NCBI GenBank assembly: GCA_964623265.1
Contig: CAZUTK010000011.1
Coordinates: 1-52,659 of the forward strand
Origin: CAZUTK01 sp964623265
Lineage (GTDB): Bacteria > Electryoneota > B3-LCP
Length of the DNA stretch: 52,659 nucleotides
Direction: 5' to 3'
The notes under the pieces are model-generated. The model ran no database searches. It had not been told where the DNA came from and saw only the letters and a list, made by a program, of their open reading frames with translations. Below are positions 26,680 to 35,473 of this stretch, in pieces. The translations under genes and the position numbers were made by a program. The number at the start of each line of letters is the position of its first letter. Positions within the stretch are counted from its first letter, which is position 1.

Positions 26680-29381
26680 TCAATTCAGGGGACTTTCGTC
26701 CAAACCGCTGATCAGCACAAAGGGAGCCCAGGAACGCAATCCGATCTGCGAGCGACGACAATCCATCTGGGCGCGGCGCAGGGATTCCGCCGGCGGATAT
26801 TGACGCAAATAGCCGTAAAATTTCGTCATCAAATCCGCCGACGCCGCATCGTCCACCCCCCAGAGCGAAACCAGCACCGAGGCGGCTCCCGCCGCCAGAA
26901 AAGCGCGGGATATTCCGACCACTTCATCGCCGTTCGTCCGCCTTCCCATCCCGGTCCTGCAGGCGGAGAGCACGACCAAATCAGCTTTGATGGGTAGTTG
27001 GAAGATCTCATAAACTGATACATCTCCGTCCTGCTCTTGATCCGGCGCCAACAGAAGTTTGGAGAACAACGGATAGGCGGCGTTCAGGTCGCTGTGACAG
27101 GCGAGGTGGATCACATCGAAATCAGCCGCCAGCTGCAACAAGCGAGTCTCCGTCGCAGCTTTTCGCGTGAAGATTTTACTGACGGAGAAGTTTTTCGCGA
27201 TGGACTTCACTTCCCGTTCGGCGAAAGGCAGCGGCGGAAAATCCACATCGGCGATGCTCGGATTACCGAACGCCAGCAGGCTGTTGCGGCGAGGCGCGTC
27301 CTTACGGCGGAGGAACGTCAATGTCGAAGCCGAAGGTAAGACCGAAAAACCCCATCGGTCGGATACAAAATTCCCGCTCGGATCCCGCAGCGCGGAAAAC
27401 GGCACATAGTGCAAAATCCCATGCGGAATGAGGATGAGGCGACCGCCGCTGGGAAGATCGGCGCAAGGCGCAAGCAGGAGGTTGTAAAGAGCCTCGGGTA
27501 GGAATCGCGAATCCCCCAGGTACTGGATCTCGTCCCGCAGTCCGGTGACCAAATTCTTCAAGCTGTCACCGCCCACAGGTACTCGATAAAATCTTACATC
27601 ACGTTTCGTCACGTACCAGATCAGAGTTCTATCGCGGGCGATATAATACTCCAACAGGGCGGCATCCGGCGTCAACATTCTCTGAATTTCTTTCAACGTC
27701 AACGCTTCTACTCTGCCGGGGGAAGTCACCTCCGGCTCTTCGGATTTATCCTCGATTTCGTTGCTTTCACTCATAACAGAGCTTAAAATTGAGATGTTTT
27801 CACCGCCGGCCGCCAGCAAGTCCAAGAAAGAACGAGCCTTGCTGCGTTCGACATAATGAAACGCCGTCTCGCTGTCTCCCAGCGCGACGAGAGCCGTGAT
27901 GACCGCTTCATACAGATCCGCGCCGCTTGCGGCGAAGCTGGTCTTCTGCGCTTCGACTTGCAAGCGCGAACGCATATTTTCCAGAAGGTCCACAGCTTTC
28001 TTGTAATCCGTCACCGCAGATTCCAGCCGTCCCTGCGATAAATGGTAATTTCCCAGCGCCGCCTGCACCAGAAGAAGGTTTACTGAAATGCTATCTTCAG
28101 CAGCAAGCTTCAACGCACGTTGCAAATAGGTTTCGGCTTCTTTATACCTTCTCTGCGCGGCGAACAACGTTCCGAGGTCGGCGAGAGTCACGCATTCTCC
28201 GCTGCGATCCCCTAATGCCTGGCAGATGTCGAGATCCTGCTGATAATAATTCCGAGCCTCGTCGAAATCCCCCATTTTGAATGCGACATACCCGAGGTTG
28301 CTCAGTGCGATGCCTTCACCTTTGCGATCGCCTGCTGCTCGGCGGATCGTGAGACTCTGCCGATGGCGTTCAAGAGCATCCTCGAAACGACCCTGTGCCG
28401 CCAGAATCCCGCCGATGTTATCGAGCGTGGCGGCTTCGCCTTCGCGGTCTTCCAGATCCCGACTGATCTGCAAGCTCTCTTCGTAATAGGTCAGAGCTTT
28501 CTCATCATCGTACAGGAGATCGTACACCACGCCGATATTGTGCAGGGTGACGGCAACGCCCTTTTGATTGCCCAGTTCACGCTTCAGCTCCAGGCTGCGG
28601 CGGTGATACTCCAGTGCTCGGGTGTAATCCCCCAGAGATTTATAAGCCACACCCATATTGCCTAAGACTCGGCCGGCGCCGTCGCGATCCTCCAATTCCG
28701 TGAAGATCTTCAGACTTTGATTGTAACATTCGAGCGCCTTGAAATGGGACGACTGATCATCATACACCATGCCGATATTATTCAACGTATTCGCTTCCCC
28801 CCGGCGATCGCCCAATTTTCTGCGGATCTGCAGGCTCTGTTCAAAATACTGCACCGCTTCCGGGAAGCGAGAGAGGTTGCGATAGGCGACGCCGATATTA
28901 TTCAGGTTCTGCGCTTCGAGCAGCGGATCCCCGTGAGCCCGGGCGATCTCCAGGCTGCGCTGGTAATGCTGAATCGCCAGCGGGTACTGGGAAAGATCGT
29001 CGTAAATCCATCCGAGGCTCTTCAGCGTCTGCGCGATGCGCGGCGGATCATCCAGTTGTTCAAACTCCCGCAGAGCTTCCTGCCAGCTGTTCAGAGCTTC
29101 GGCGTAACGTTCCAGTTCGTATTGCACCGCGCCGATTTTATACCAGGCTCGAGCTTCCCCAGCCTTATCGCCGGAAAGGCGGTATTCACCGCGACATTTC
29201 TGATACTCCGCCAGCGCGGATTCGAGATCACCGGCATCCCGCAGGGAATCCGCGCGTACAAAGGAGCTATCCGGTCTTCCTGCGATCCTTTTTGCTGCGC
29301 CAGCCAGACAATAAAGGAGACAGCTGCGACCAGCATCAAAATCGCGCCGGATCTGCGCAGAACTTTTTGTGAGGAACCCAT
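26680..29381 (-). CDS. Membrane-anchored TPR-CHAT (caspase-like) protein, with one apparent frameshift
   Basis: From the ATG at 29381 the protein starts with a membrane anchor (MGSSQKVLRRSGAILMLVAA and on to about residue 25). Around 29270 the frame must gain one base to continue as DSSFVRADSLRDAGDLESAL, which leads into the frame from 29127 on. About ten tetratricopeptide repeats follow (pattern LGxxYxxLGxYxxAxxYxxxSLxI), then a CHAT domain with the dyad seen as HLACHS (His 678) and LSACRTG (Cys 723), counted from 29127, and the ending GAASVLVSLWGVDDAAS. CHAT proteases of the separase/caspase clan are effectors of cell-death and defence systems, often with TPR sensors. It heads the operon with the sigma and anti-sigma genes. 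The frameshift is more likely a read error than decay, because both halves are well conserved. Confidence 0.82.
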
Positions 29382-29688
29382 TCTAGCACTGTTTGATTTC
29401 ACAGCGGCAAGATTTCGCAATCGCCCAACAACGCAATGCGGAAGGGAAAGCCATTCCCTGCCGGGTCAGTCTTGAAGACAGCGGCAATGATTCGAGACGG
29501 CGGTTTTTTCCTGCGGATTTATACCTTCCGACAACATTTCCTCCCGCATTGGCTGAATTCTGTACAAAAACAGCCTTTTCGATTCCTTTCTGTCATCCTC
29601 GACGACGGACGAAAGCAGCATTTTACAACTAAGCGTCTCGGCTTTCCGTATTATAGAGTAACATCTCACGTTAATAGAGAAAAAGACC
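29382..29688. other. 307-bp divergent intergenic region
   Basis: It lies between the CHAT gene (leftward) and the cupredoxin gene (rightward), with no gene or repeat recognised. A TATTAT/TATAGA element sits about 20-30 bases before the cupredoxin ATG, but no good -35 stands at the right distance. The first 39 bases upstream of the CHAT ATG remain open in its frame. Confidence 0.4.
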
Positions 29689-30084
29689 ATGAAATACAAA
29701 GCCTTCATCAGGTTCTCCGCGGTCGTCCTAGGGTTGATGATCATTTTCCTCCTAACGGCAGGCTGCAACAAAGACGATGGCTACGGATCCACCGGTCCAT
29801 CCAATACCGGGTCACCCGGGCCCAACGAAGTCTGGATGCAGAACACGGCGTTCAATCCTGCTTCGCTGACGATCTCCGCGGGGACGACCGTCACCTGGAC
29901 CAATAAAGACAATATGATTCACACCACCACCAGCGGCGTACCGGGAAATCCGAGCGGGATGTTCAACAGCGGTAACATGAATCATAATGCCACATTCAGT
30001 TATACTTTCAATACCGCCGGAACGTTCGATTATTACTGCATCCCTCATGCGGCGACTATGAAGGGAAAGATCATCGTGCAGTGA
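29689..30084 (+). CDS. Cupredoxin (plastocyanin-like) lipoprotein
   Basis: The 131-residue product has a lipoprotein signal with lipobox LTAGC (Cys about 26) and a short Gly/Ser/Pro linker, then a blue-copper fold. The type 1 copper ligands are all present: His in MIHTTTS (about residue 82), Cys, His and Met in YYCIPHAATMKG near the C-terminus. It is therefore probably a periplasmic or surface one-electron carrier. The start GAGAAAAAGACC-ATG is typical. It stands alone and convergent with the TPR gene at 30319. Confidence 0.9.
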   Translation: MKYKAFIRFSAVVLGLMIIFLLTAGCNKDDGYGSTGPSNTGSPGPNEVWMQNTAFNPASLTISAGTTVTWTNKDNMIHTTTSGVPGNPSGMFNSGNMNHNATFSYTFNTAGTFDYYCIPHAATMKGKIIVQ

Positions 30085-30318
30085 ATGTAGCTGGAAGTTC
30101 ATCGTCCGCTGCATTGCGCATTAAAATGACTCTGAATGGATTGCGGTGGGATTGAGTCGCAGCGTGCCGACTCCAATGTGGAATTGGCTCTGGCAATCCG
30201 TGCGGGTCATTGCGGATTTACTCAGCCGCGAACGCCCGGAAATTCCACTCCGACGTCCATCGAAGAGTTTGCTCAGGTGTTCAAGGCGGTTTATTCTGTT
30301 TGAGCCGACGTGGTACCG

Positions 30319-31368
30319 TCATTTTGCAGACGAGGTCAACTCCGCCAACGCTTTCTGCGCCTCCGGATCGTTTGGACGGATTTTCAAGGCGGTTTCCAGA
30401 GCCTGGCGGGCTTGATCGAATTTTCCCCGAGCTCGATATGACAGCCCCAATTGCAAGTAGGCGGGCGCGTAAGCCGGATAGAGCTCCAACGCCATATGAT
30501 AGCAGCGTTCGGCGGCTTCAGAATCACCGAAGATCTGATACATTTCCCCCAAATTTTTCAGTCGTTCGGCGTTTTTCGCCGTCATCCGCACTCGTTGATT
30601 GACGACCGCCGCATCGTAAACCGCCAGTTCTTCGTTGGAGACGCCACGCTCTAGAATCGCCCGAATGATCTCTACATCAGCGGCTTTATCCGGCTTCCCG
30701 TAAAAGTCCGTTAAGGCAGTCCGCAACATCTCCAGGTACAACGATTTCGTGTCTGGCAGGTGTTCGACCACTTTGCGGAAGAATTCCAGAGCTTTCGGGT
30801 AGTTGCCGATGGCTTTATAGAGATAGGCGATGTTCTCGTAGATATTCGCGGTTTCCACGCCGCTGTCTAGCGCCCTCTGGAAATTCACCAGAGCCGAATC
30901 CACATTGCCCCGCTTCGCGTAGAGGATGCCTAAGTTATTGTAAACCTGTTCTTTCTGCGGCGGATCCAGTGCAACCGCGCGCTTTAGATAAAATTCAGCT
31001 CCGTTGATGTCGCCAGCGGCGTAGAGCGTTTGACCGATCATAACCAGAGTCACCGCGTGATCGGGTTTGATCTGCAATGCGCGCTGAAAGGCATCGTACG
31101 CTTCCTGCAGCCTCCCCTCTTTCATCAAATCCCGTCCGTAGCTTAGGAATTTGTCTGCTTCCATAAGAGCCCCTTGCTCGGATTGTCGAGCCACCCAGGG
31201 CATATCGCCGAAGAAGACGAGAAAGAGAATAATGGAGACGGGTCCTAAAAGCAGAATCCAACCCGGCAACCATCTTTTCGGAACCTGTCGCTCCTTCTGC
31301 GTTCCTCGACCGACTCCCTGATTCGACTGTGAACGATGACGGGCATCTCGCCCGGGTGCTTTCGCCAT
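30319..31368 (-). CDS. Membrane-anchored TPR protein
   Basis: The 349-residue product has a basic N-terminus, one transmembrane helix near residues 36-53 (LPGWILLLGPVSIILFLVFF) and about seven tetratricopeptide repeats (AYDAFQRALQIKPDHAVTLV, AEFYLKRAVALDPPQKEQVY, NNLGILYAKRGNVDSALVNF, and so on to the C-terminus). It starts 11 bases after the stop of the VanZ-Mth938 gene and shares its promoter. It is likely a periplasmic scaffold, with no enzymatic motif. Confidence 0.85.
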   Translation of the reverse strand: MAKAPGRDARHRSQSNQGVGRGTQKERQVPKRWLPGWILLLGPVSIILFLVFFGDMPWVARQSEQGALMEADKFLSYGRDLMKEGRLQEAYDAFQRALQIKPDHAVTLVMIGQTLYAAGDINGAEFYLKRAVALDPPQKEQVYNNLGILYAKRGNVDSALVNFQRALDSGVETANIYENIAYLYKAIGNYPKALEFFRKVVEHLPDTKSLYLEMLRTALTDFYGKPDKAADVEIIRAILERGVSNEELAVYDAAVVNQRVRMTAKNAERLKNLGEMYQIFGDSEAAERCYHMALELYPAYAPAYLQLGLSYRARGKFDQARQALETALKIRPNDPEAQKALAELTSSAK

Positions 31369-31379
31369 AATGGTTCTCT

Positions 31380-32621
31380 TCAGCAGGTGCTGTGCAGGAT
31401 GAACAGCACTTTCTTTCCTTCTTTCTTCAAATCGTTGAATTTCTTGCAGGCTTCCGGTGTCGGCAGAATGATGACCTGCGTCCCCCGCGTGGTGAATTCG
31501 TTATATTTAAAATACACCCCTTCCGGCACCTCAAACCCTTTCCCGCCGGCACCGCGCCAGCCGCTGCCCACCAGGAGGATGTCCGTTTTTTGACTGAGGA
31601 AGTAACGGATGTCATGGGAGCGGAAATGATGCTTCTTATCCGTCAGCCGAAATCCGCCGTCAGGGAAAAATATCGCGTCAAAAAAGGGGATGGGGATGCC
31701 GCGATACACCGTCATCCCGTAAGCCGCATAGGTGATGTCCGCACGTCGGTGCAGTGCATAGGAGACCGCGAGGCTCAAAGCGGCGACGAGCAGGAAAGCA
31801 GAGAGAACGATCCGAAAGATGCGGTTACGGGTGAAGTGAACGCCCAACCAGATCAGCGCGAAAACGCCGAAGGCGATTCCGAGCAGCGGCAGCGCCTGGG
31901 AATGCTCCGTCAGCAGAGGGCTGACGAGGACGAAGATCAAGGTGAGAGTGAAAAGCATCGCCAGCATCGTTTCCGGATGCCGGAAATAGTCCCGGAATCT
32001 GCGCTGCCGGAATCGGGAGATTTTCAAAGCAATTGTTCCGTGAGTTTCCAGCACGAAGAACATCAGGATCAACGCCATCAGCACGCCCCAGGCGTCTTTC
32101 GTAATGTCGCTGATGTCGAATACCCTGCCGGAGAAGAATAACTGGAAGGTCTCGTCGAAGGTAGAGATGAAAACCGCTGAAGCGAAACAGGATCCGATCA
32201 TCTTCGCCTGCGGCCATCCGCGGGAACCGAAGGCACGGAAGAAGAAGAACCCATATGCGCCATATGCCAAGTAGTGCCAATTCTGCTGCAGATCGAAAAA
32301 GGACATATCCAGATACAGATCCATCGCGGAATGCGAGAGCGCCAGCATCCCGCCGATGAAGATCAGGGCGGCGGCGCGCTTCAGAGTGATTCTGCGGAAA
32401 TATCGGATGATCAGAATCAGGCACAAGCTCGTCGCAACGGACAGGATCAACGGGACTTCAAATCCGAACAGATGGAAGCTGAAATGGGAAGCCAAATAGA
32501 CGGCGTTCTGGAGATATTTGGTGACGACGATGAAGGGAGTCGCAACGACCAAACCGGTGAACAGGACATATTGCAGGATCGGTTCGCTGCGCGGGTCTTT
32601 CAGCTTTTGCCAGAGGTTCAT
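31380..32621 (-). CDS. VanZ-like membrane domain fused to an Mth938 (NDUFAF3-like) domain
   Basis: The 413-residue product starts at the ATG at 32621; a TTG eight codons upstream would lie at or before the predicted transcription start. Residues 1-290 hold about nine membrane helices, with the VanZ signature ISTFDETFQLFFSGRVFDIS followed by the D...G segment (DAWGVLMALILMFF). Residues about 305-413 read as an Mth938 domain: FFDAIFFPDGG, DILLVGSGWRG, EACKKFNDLKKEGKKVLF and the diagnostic end ILHSTC. Mth938 domains are normally free-standing proteins of unknown biochemical function (the mitochondrial homologue assists complex I assembly). I do not know this fusion from other genomes. Co-transcribed with the TPR gene. 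Confidence 0.83.
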   Translation of the reverse strand: MNLWQKLKDPRSEPILQYVLFTGLVVATPFIVVTKYLQNAVYLASHFSFHLFGFEVPLILSVATSLCLILIIRYFRRITLKRAAALIFIGGMLALSHSAMDLYLDMSFFDLQQNWHYLAYGAYGFFFFRAFGSRGWPQAKMIGSCFASAVFISTFDETFQLFFSGRVFDISDITKDAWGVLMALILMFFVLETHGTIALKISRFRQRRFRDYFRHPETMLAMLFTLTLIFVLVSPLLTEHSQALPLLGIAFGVFALIWLGVHFTRNRIFRIVLSAFLLVAALSLAVSYALHRRADITYAAYGMTVYRGIPIPFFDAIFFPDGGFRLTDKKHHFRSHDIRYFLSQKTDILLVGSGWRGAGGKGFEVPEGVYFKYNEFTTRGTQVIILPTPEACKKFNDLKKEGKKVLFILHSTC

Positions 32622-32647
32622 CCTGAGCTCACGAGGGATTAACAAAC

Positions 32648-32676
32648 AATATACGAATCTCCGATGACAAAGTCAA
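32648..32676 (-). promoter_or_regulatory. Promoter of the VanZ-Mth938/TPR operon
   Basis: On the minus strand TTGACT (32671-32676), 17-bp spacer, TATATT (32648-32653). Transcription should start about 20 bases before the ATG at 32621. Confidence 0.8.
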
Positions 32677-32776
32677 CACCTGAATCTGCGCAGACGACGA
32701 TCTCCAGAAGCCAGGAAGCTGTCTGGAAACGGCAGACTTTTAACCATCGCGTTGACGTAAAAAAAGCAAATATCCC

Positions 32777-32805
32777 TTGTTTTACGGCGAGATGATCATT
32801 ATATT
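32777..32805 (+). promoter_or_regulatory. Promoter of the Fur/PerR-catalase operon
   Basis: TTGTTT (32777-32782), 17-bp spacer, TATATT (32800-32805). The AT-rich stretch after it (ATAGTAATAATTTTTATA) may contain the regulator's own site, but it does not match the PerR box well. Confidence 0.65.
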
Positions 32806-32846
32806 CATTCCTACATAGTAATAATTTTTATATCCAAATTTATACG

Positions 32847-33323
32847 ATGAAAGTCAGCAGCGAAGAAATCCGATCACGGATGGAACGGATGATGAGCATG
32901 TTGCGGCAGGCGGGTGTGCGGCTGACTCCCCAGCGTCTGGAGATCTTCCGTGAGGTGGCAGGGACTGACGAACATCCCGATGCCGAAACCATTTACAAAC
33001 GCATCCGGAAGCGGATGCCTACGGTTTCGCTGGACACCGTCTATCGCACCCTTTGGCTCTTCAAAGATGTCGGTTTAATCGCAGCTCTAGAGGGGCTCTC
33101 CGAGCGCATCCGCTTCGACGCCAATGTCCGCCCTCATCATCACTTCGTCTGCGAAAGGTGCGGAGCGATCCGAGATTTCGAGGTTGACGCGGATCGGGAA
33201 TGGAAACCGCCGCACAGCATCGCAGCGATCGGCGATGTCCATTCCACGCACATCGAGCTGCGAGGAATTTGCTCTCAGTGCAAAAATAAACGCAAAAACA
33301 ACATTGAAACAAACGATGAATAA
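32847..33323 (+). CDS. Fur-family regulator, PerR-like
   Basis: The 158-residue product has a winged-helix half (GVRLTPQRLEIFREVAGTDE with HPDAETIYKRIRKRMPTVSL and DTVYRTLWLFKDVGLI) and a metal-binding half with the Fur motif HHHFVCERCG and the second cysteine pair CSQC near the C-terminus, so a structural Zn(Cys)4 site is expected. Catalase directly follows after 11 bases, so this is most likely a peroxide-responsive PerR rather than an iron-responsive Fur; metal preference is inference. The insert WKPPHSIAAIGDVHSTHIEL matches the dimerisation half. Confidence 0.88.
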   Translation: MKVSSEEIRSRMERMMSMLRQAGVRLTPQRLEIFREVAGTDEHPDAETIYKRIRKRMPTVSLDTVYRTLWLFKDVGLIAALEGLSERIRFDANVRPHHHFVCERCGAIRDFEVDADREWKPPHSIAAIGDVHSTHIELRGICSQCKNKRKNNIETNDE

Positions 33324-33334
33324 GAGGAGAGAAT

Positions 33335-34840
33335 ATGTCCAAGAAGACGTTAACCACCGGTTTCGGGATGCCGGTCAGCGATGATCAGAACACTCTGACA
33401 GCCGGCAGAATGGGTCCGGCTTTAATCCAGGACATCCATTTAATCGAAAAGCTCGCCCATTTTGACCGGGAGAGGATCCCGGAGAGGGTAGTTCATGCCA
33501 AAGGCGCCGGAGCGCACGGTTATTTTGAAGTAGCGCACGACGTCCGTCGGTACACGCGGGCTCGGTTTCTTTCCGAGATCGGTAAAAAGACCGAGGTATT
33601 GGCGCGGTTCTCCACTGTGGGCGGCGAGAAAGGATCTGCGGATACAGAACGGGATCCCCGCGGGTTCGCCGTCAAATTCTACACGGAAGAAGGCAATTAC
33701 GATTTCGTGGGGAACAACACGCCGGTCTTCTTCATCCGGGATCCGCTGAAGTTCCCCGACTTCATCCACACTCAGAAACGCAATCCGGCGACCAACCTGA
33801 AGGATCCCGATATGTTTTGGGATTTCCTTTCGCTGACTCCGGAATCCGTCCATCAGGTGACGATCCTCTTTTCGGATCGCGGCACACCCTTCAGCTATCG
33901 CCATATGAACGGCTACAGCGGGCACACCTTTATGTGGTACAACGAGAAGGGGGAATACTTCTGGGTGAAAATTCATTTTAAGACGGAGCAGGGAATCCGG
34001 AATCTCACACGCGAGGAAGCGGTGCGGTTGGCGGGCGAAGATCCGGATCACGCCACGCGGGATCTGCATCACAGCATCGAGCGGTCCCAATTTCCCGCTT
34101 GGAAAGTTTACGCGCAAATTATGACGCAGGAACAGGTAGAAAAATACCGATTCAATTCCTTCGACATTACGAAGGTCTGGCGGCACGCGGATGCGCCGTT
34201 GCAGCCGATCGGGCGGATGGTTTTGGACCGCAATCCCGCCAATTACTTCACCGACATCGAGCAGGCGGCGTTCTCCCCCGGCAATTTCGTGCCGGGAATC
34301 GGTCCTTCCCCCGATAAAATGCTGCAAGGACGTCTCTTCAGCTACCACGATACCCACCGCCATCGCTTGGGACCGAACTACCATCTCCTGCCCGTCAACG
34401 CCCCGCGAGCGACGCAGGAAAACAATTACCAGCGGGATGGGTTCATGCGCTTCGATGACAACGGCGGCGGCGGTCCGAATTACTGGCCGAACAGCTTCGG
34501 CGGCGCGGCTCCGGATCCCTCTTTTGCTCCGCCTCCTCTGGATCTCTCCGGCAGGGCGGATCGGTTCGCGTATGAACTGAGCGACGATGACTTCGTGCAA
34601 GCCGGCGATCTATATCGCAACGTGATGACGAATGAGGATCGGGATCATTTGATCGGAAACATCGTCGCCCATTTGGGCAATGCGCAGAAACGAATCCAAT
34701 TGCGTCAAACGGCGGTCTTCTATAAAGCGGAAGCGGAGTACGGGGAGCGCGTATCGAAAGGATTAGAATTGAGCTTGAATGAAGTGAAGAAACTGGCGGG
34801 TATGTCGCAGGAGGATCGCGTCCGCGCCACGGCGAAGTGA
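33335..34840 (+). CDS. katA: Monofunctional haem catalase (KatA type)
   Basis: The 501-residue small-subunit catalase has catalytic His 54 (ERVVHAKGAGAHGYFEV), distal Asn 127 (VGNNTPVFF), FSTVGGEKGSADTERDPRGF, and the haem-Tyr motif RLFSYHDTHRHR (Tyr near residue 337). It converts hydrogen peroxide to water and oxygen in the cytoplasm. It follows the PerR-like gene by 11 bases with a good ribosome-binding site (AGAGGAGAG). A terminator follows 40 bases after the stop. Confidence 0.97.
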   Translation: MSKKTLTTGFGMPVSDDQNTLTAGRMGPALIQDIHLIEKLAHFDRERIPERVVHAKGAGAHGYFEVAHDVRRYTRARFLSEIGKKTEVLARFSTVGGEKGSADTERDPRGFAVKFYTEEGNYDFVGNNTPVFFIRDPLKFPDFIHTQKRNPATNLKDPDMFWDFLSLTPESVHQVTILFSDRGTPFSYRHMNGYSGHTFMWYNEKGEYFWVKIHFKTEQGIRNLTREEAVRLAGEDPDHATRDLHHSIERSQFPAWKVYAQIMTQEQVEKYRFNSFDITKVWRHADAPLQPIGRMVLDRNPANYFTDIEQAAFSPGNFVPGIGPSPDKMLQGRLFSYHDTHRHRLGPNYHLLPVNAPRATQENNYQRDGFMRFDDNGGGGPNYWPNSFGGAAPDPSFAPPPLDLSGRADRFAYELSDDDFVQAGDLYRNVMTNEDRDHLIGNIVAHLGNAQKRIQLRQTAVFYKAEAEYGERVSKGLELSLNEVKKLAGMSQEDRVRATAK

Positions 34841-34882
34841 ACGAATGATACTCCGAAAAGCTGGATAAAATCAGTCAAACCC

Positions 34883-34916
34883 AAAGCCGACTCGAATCCA
34901 TCTGGGTCGGCTTTTC
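34883..34916 (+). terminator. Terminator of the perR-katA operon
   Basis: Stem AAAGCCGAC / GTCGGCTTT followed by TTCC, 42 bases after the catalase stop. The A-rich left flank means it may also act on the convergent molybdenum operon. Confidence 0.8.
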
Positions 34917-35023
34917 CGTTTGGGATGGCGATTTTCCGATTCCCGAATGAAATTCGTCAATAATTCGGCTCCACAGGGCGCATATTCGGTATGCGATGCG
35001 GTCGGCTCGAGAATGCCTCAGAT

Positions 35024-35473
35024 TTAAGGATCAAGCAGGTGGATGACCATACCCGGCTTCAGTTCGCCTCCTATGATCACCCGCGCAAAGACTCCCTCCC
35101 GCGGCATAACACAATCGCCTGCGGCATAATAGATCGCACAACGGCTGTAGCACTCCTTGCCGATTTGAGTGATTTCAAGTTCAATTTCGCCGCAACGGAG
35201 ACGATCGCCTATCCTCAGGTGCGGGACATCCAACCCGCGCGTGGTCAAATTCTCGGCAAAGCTTCCCGGTGCGACTTCTACCCCCAGGCTCCGCATCCTC
35301 TCTATGGACTCTGCGGCGAGGATGCTGACTTGCCGGTGCCACTTTCCAGCGTGTGCGTCTCCTTCTATTCCCCAGTCAGTGATCAGCACGGCTCCGTTGA
35401 CATTGGACTTGGGCGTCCCTTTTTGCACGCTGACGGAGATCGCTTCCAGAATGCCTGTCTCCCGCACAATCAT
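35024..35473 (-). CDS. MOSC domain protein
   Basis: The 149-residue product (ATG at 35473, overlapping the moeA stop as ATGA; an in-frame ATG nine bases earlier has no ribosome-binding site) is a small MOSC domain: ISVSVQKGTPKSNVNGAVLI, DAHAGKWHRQVSILA, GSFAENLTTRGLDV and the conserved Cys in GKECYSRC. MOSC domains carry sulfur on that cysteine for molybdenum cofactor maturation. It is the last gene of the molybdenum operon. Homologues are often fused to MogA/MoaB-like domains. Confidence 0.88.
   Translation of the reverse strand: MIVRETGILEAISVSVQKGTPKSNVNGAVLITDWGIEGDAHAGKWHRQVSILAAESIERMRSLGVEVAPGSFAENLTTRGLDVPHLRIGDRLRCGEIELEITQIGKECYSRCAIYYAAGDCVMPREGVFARVIIGGELKPGMVIHLLDP

Noticed and set aside
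32805..32840. PerR box before the Fur-family gene
   Set aside because: The AT-rich stretch does not contain a convincing 7-1-7 inverted repeat, so I do not annotate it.
33440..34600. Minus-strand open frame of 386 codons opposite catalase
   Set aside because: Antisense to katA, which is unmistakable; repetitive V/R/G composition is typical of shadow frames.
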